Of a stretch of 14,137 bases of DNA, positions 13,439-14,137 are shown piece by piece; position 1 is the first letter of the stretch, and each line of letters begins with the position of its first letter. Made by a program: the position numbers and the translations under genes. Under the pieces are notes generated by a model. The model saw only the letters and a program-made list of their open reading frames with translations. It was not told where the DNA came from and made no database searches. Source of the stretch: Ruminococcus sp. (GTDB lineage: Bacteria; Bacillota; Clostridia; Oscillospirales; Ruminococcaceae); NCBI GenBank assembly GCA_019417865.1, contig DYCW01000412.1, positions 1-14,137 on the forward strand. The letters are read 5' to 3'.

Positions 13439-14137
13439 TTACGAATTCGCCTGCCAGATTGCCGTAGAACCGCACGGCAGTGTGAAACCGCTCTGCATAA
13501 CCGGCAGCCCAATTTCATCAAATATAATGCTGCCGCCAAACTTTTTCTGCACCACACTTCCCAAAATATAACCCATCACAGACGGCGATAACCCTGTTGT
13601 ATAGCTGTTAATCAGGAAAAACAGCGGTTGTTCTGACAGCACACCAGCACAAAGCTGTACCAAATCATAAATACAGTCTTCTAACTTCCAAATCTCGCCA
13701 CCTGGTCCTCTGCCATAGCTGGGTGGATCCATAATAATCGCATCATACCGTCGATTTCGGCGAATTTCACGGGCAACGAATTTCTCACAATCATCCACAA
13801 TCCAACGAATCGGTCGGTCAGACAGATTTGACAGGGCAGCATTTTCTCTTGCCCACTGTGTCATCCCTTTAGAAGCGTCCACATGGCAGACGCTTGCTCC
13901 GGCTCTGGCACAAGCCAGCGTTGCACCGCCAGTATAGGCAAACAAATTCAAAACAGAAATTGGTCTGCCGGCATGGGCAATCAAGTCAGAGACAAAATCC
14001 CAGTTGACTGCCTGCTCCGGAAACAGTCCCGTATGCTTGAAGCTGGTGGGTTGAATTCGAAATGTCAAGTCCAACGGTGTATAGTGCAGTTTCCAGGACT
14101 CCGGCAGCTTCCGGAAAAAATCCCAACTGCCGCCACC
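13439..14137 (-). CDS. Class I SAM-dependent methyltransferase, COG1092/RlmI-like, 3' part
   Basis: The reading frame is open to the right edge of the window, so the 5' end of this gene is missing; the TTG at 14074 is only an internal codon. The visible 232 residues hold the Rossmann methyltransferase core. Near the start come GGGSWDFF and the TGLFPEQAVNWDF segment, followed by SAM-binding motif I VLNLFAYTGGATLACARAG, an acidic residue in the HVDASKG loop, DDCEKFVARE, and motif IV MDPPSYGRGPGGE. These match the Methyltrans_SAM (PF10672) group, which includes the 23S rRNA m5C1962 enzyme RlmI. The N-terminal PUA domain of RlmI, if present, would be outside the window. Which nucleotide it modifies is not determined. 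It is on the same strand as the ecf operon but separated by 375 nt. Confidence 0.82.
   Translation of the reverse strand, partial: GGGSWDFFRKLPESWKLHYTPLDLTFRIQPTSFKHTGLFPEQAVNWDFVSDLIAHAGRPISVLNLFAYTGGATLACARAGASVCHVDASKGMTQWARENAALSNLSDRPIRWIVDDCEKFVAREIRRNRRYDAIIMDPPSYGRGPGGEIWKLEDCIYDLVQLCAGVLSEQPLFFLINSYTTGLSPSVMGYILGSVVQKKFGGSIIFDEIGLPVMQSGFTLPCGSTAIWQANS

Noticed and set aside
14072..14074. TTG at 14074 as the methyltransferase start
   Set aside because: The frame continues without a stop to the window edge and the added residues (GGGSWDFFRK) fit the family, so the gene is simply truncated by the window.

Overview
The window looks like chromosome from a Gram-positive member of the Ruminococcus/Oscillospiraceae group. 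The evidence is a type I dockerin (a cellulosome module), a Clostridia-type group II ECF transporter module beside truA, DUF5711 and CvpA proteins, a ClpE-like unfoldase and strong AAGGAG/GGAGG ribosome binding sites. I cannot name a species. I see no tRNA, rRNA, CRISPR array or transposase.

Left part, plus strand (1-2710). The 3' end of a secreted dockerin protein closes with a terminator at about 814-857. A compact lysis cassette follows. It has a near-consensus sigma-A promoter (865-893) laid over two 12-bp direct repeats exactly 21 bp apart, a roughly 107-nt leader containing two hairpins, a small holin of the TcdE/phage_holin_4 type (1007-1480), and an overlapping two-domain endolysin (M15 peptidase plus GH25 muramidase, 1452-2651). 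The lysin gene has a textbook in-frame internal ribosome binding site and ATG exactly at the domain junction, so it may also make a free GH25 muramidase. A two-way terminator (2675-2704) separates the cassette from the convergent genes to its right.

Centre and right, minus strand (2726-13063), read from right to left: ecfA1, ecfA2, ecfT, a YfhO-family membrane protein, truA, a DUF5711 protein, a long CvpA-family protein and then a ClpE-like ATPase. The first seven overlap or lie within 15 nt of each other, so they probably form one operon. The ClpE-like gene follows after 92 nt. In many Firmicutes truA directly follows ecfT; here the 2.6-kb YfhO gene sits between them. The ECF genes give the shared energising module for vitamin or metal uptake, with no substrate-binding S component in the window.

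Right edge. The 3' part of a COG1092-type SAM-dependent methyltransferase runs off the window on the minus strand. Between it and ecfA1 lie about 375 nt without a convincing gene but with seven successive inverted repeats, including a perfect 15-bp pair around 40 nt. This gap and the lysis-cassette control region are the least explained parts of the window.
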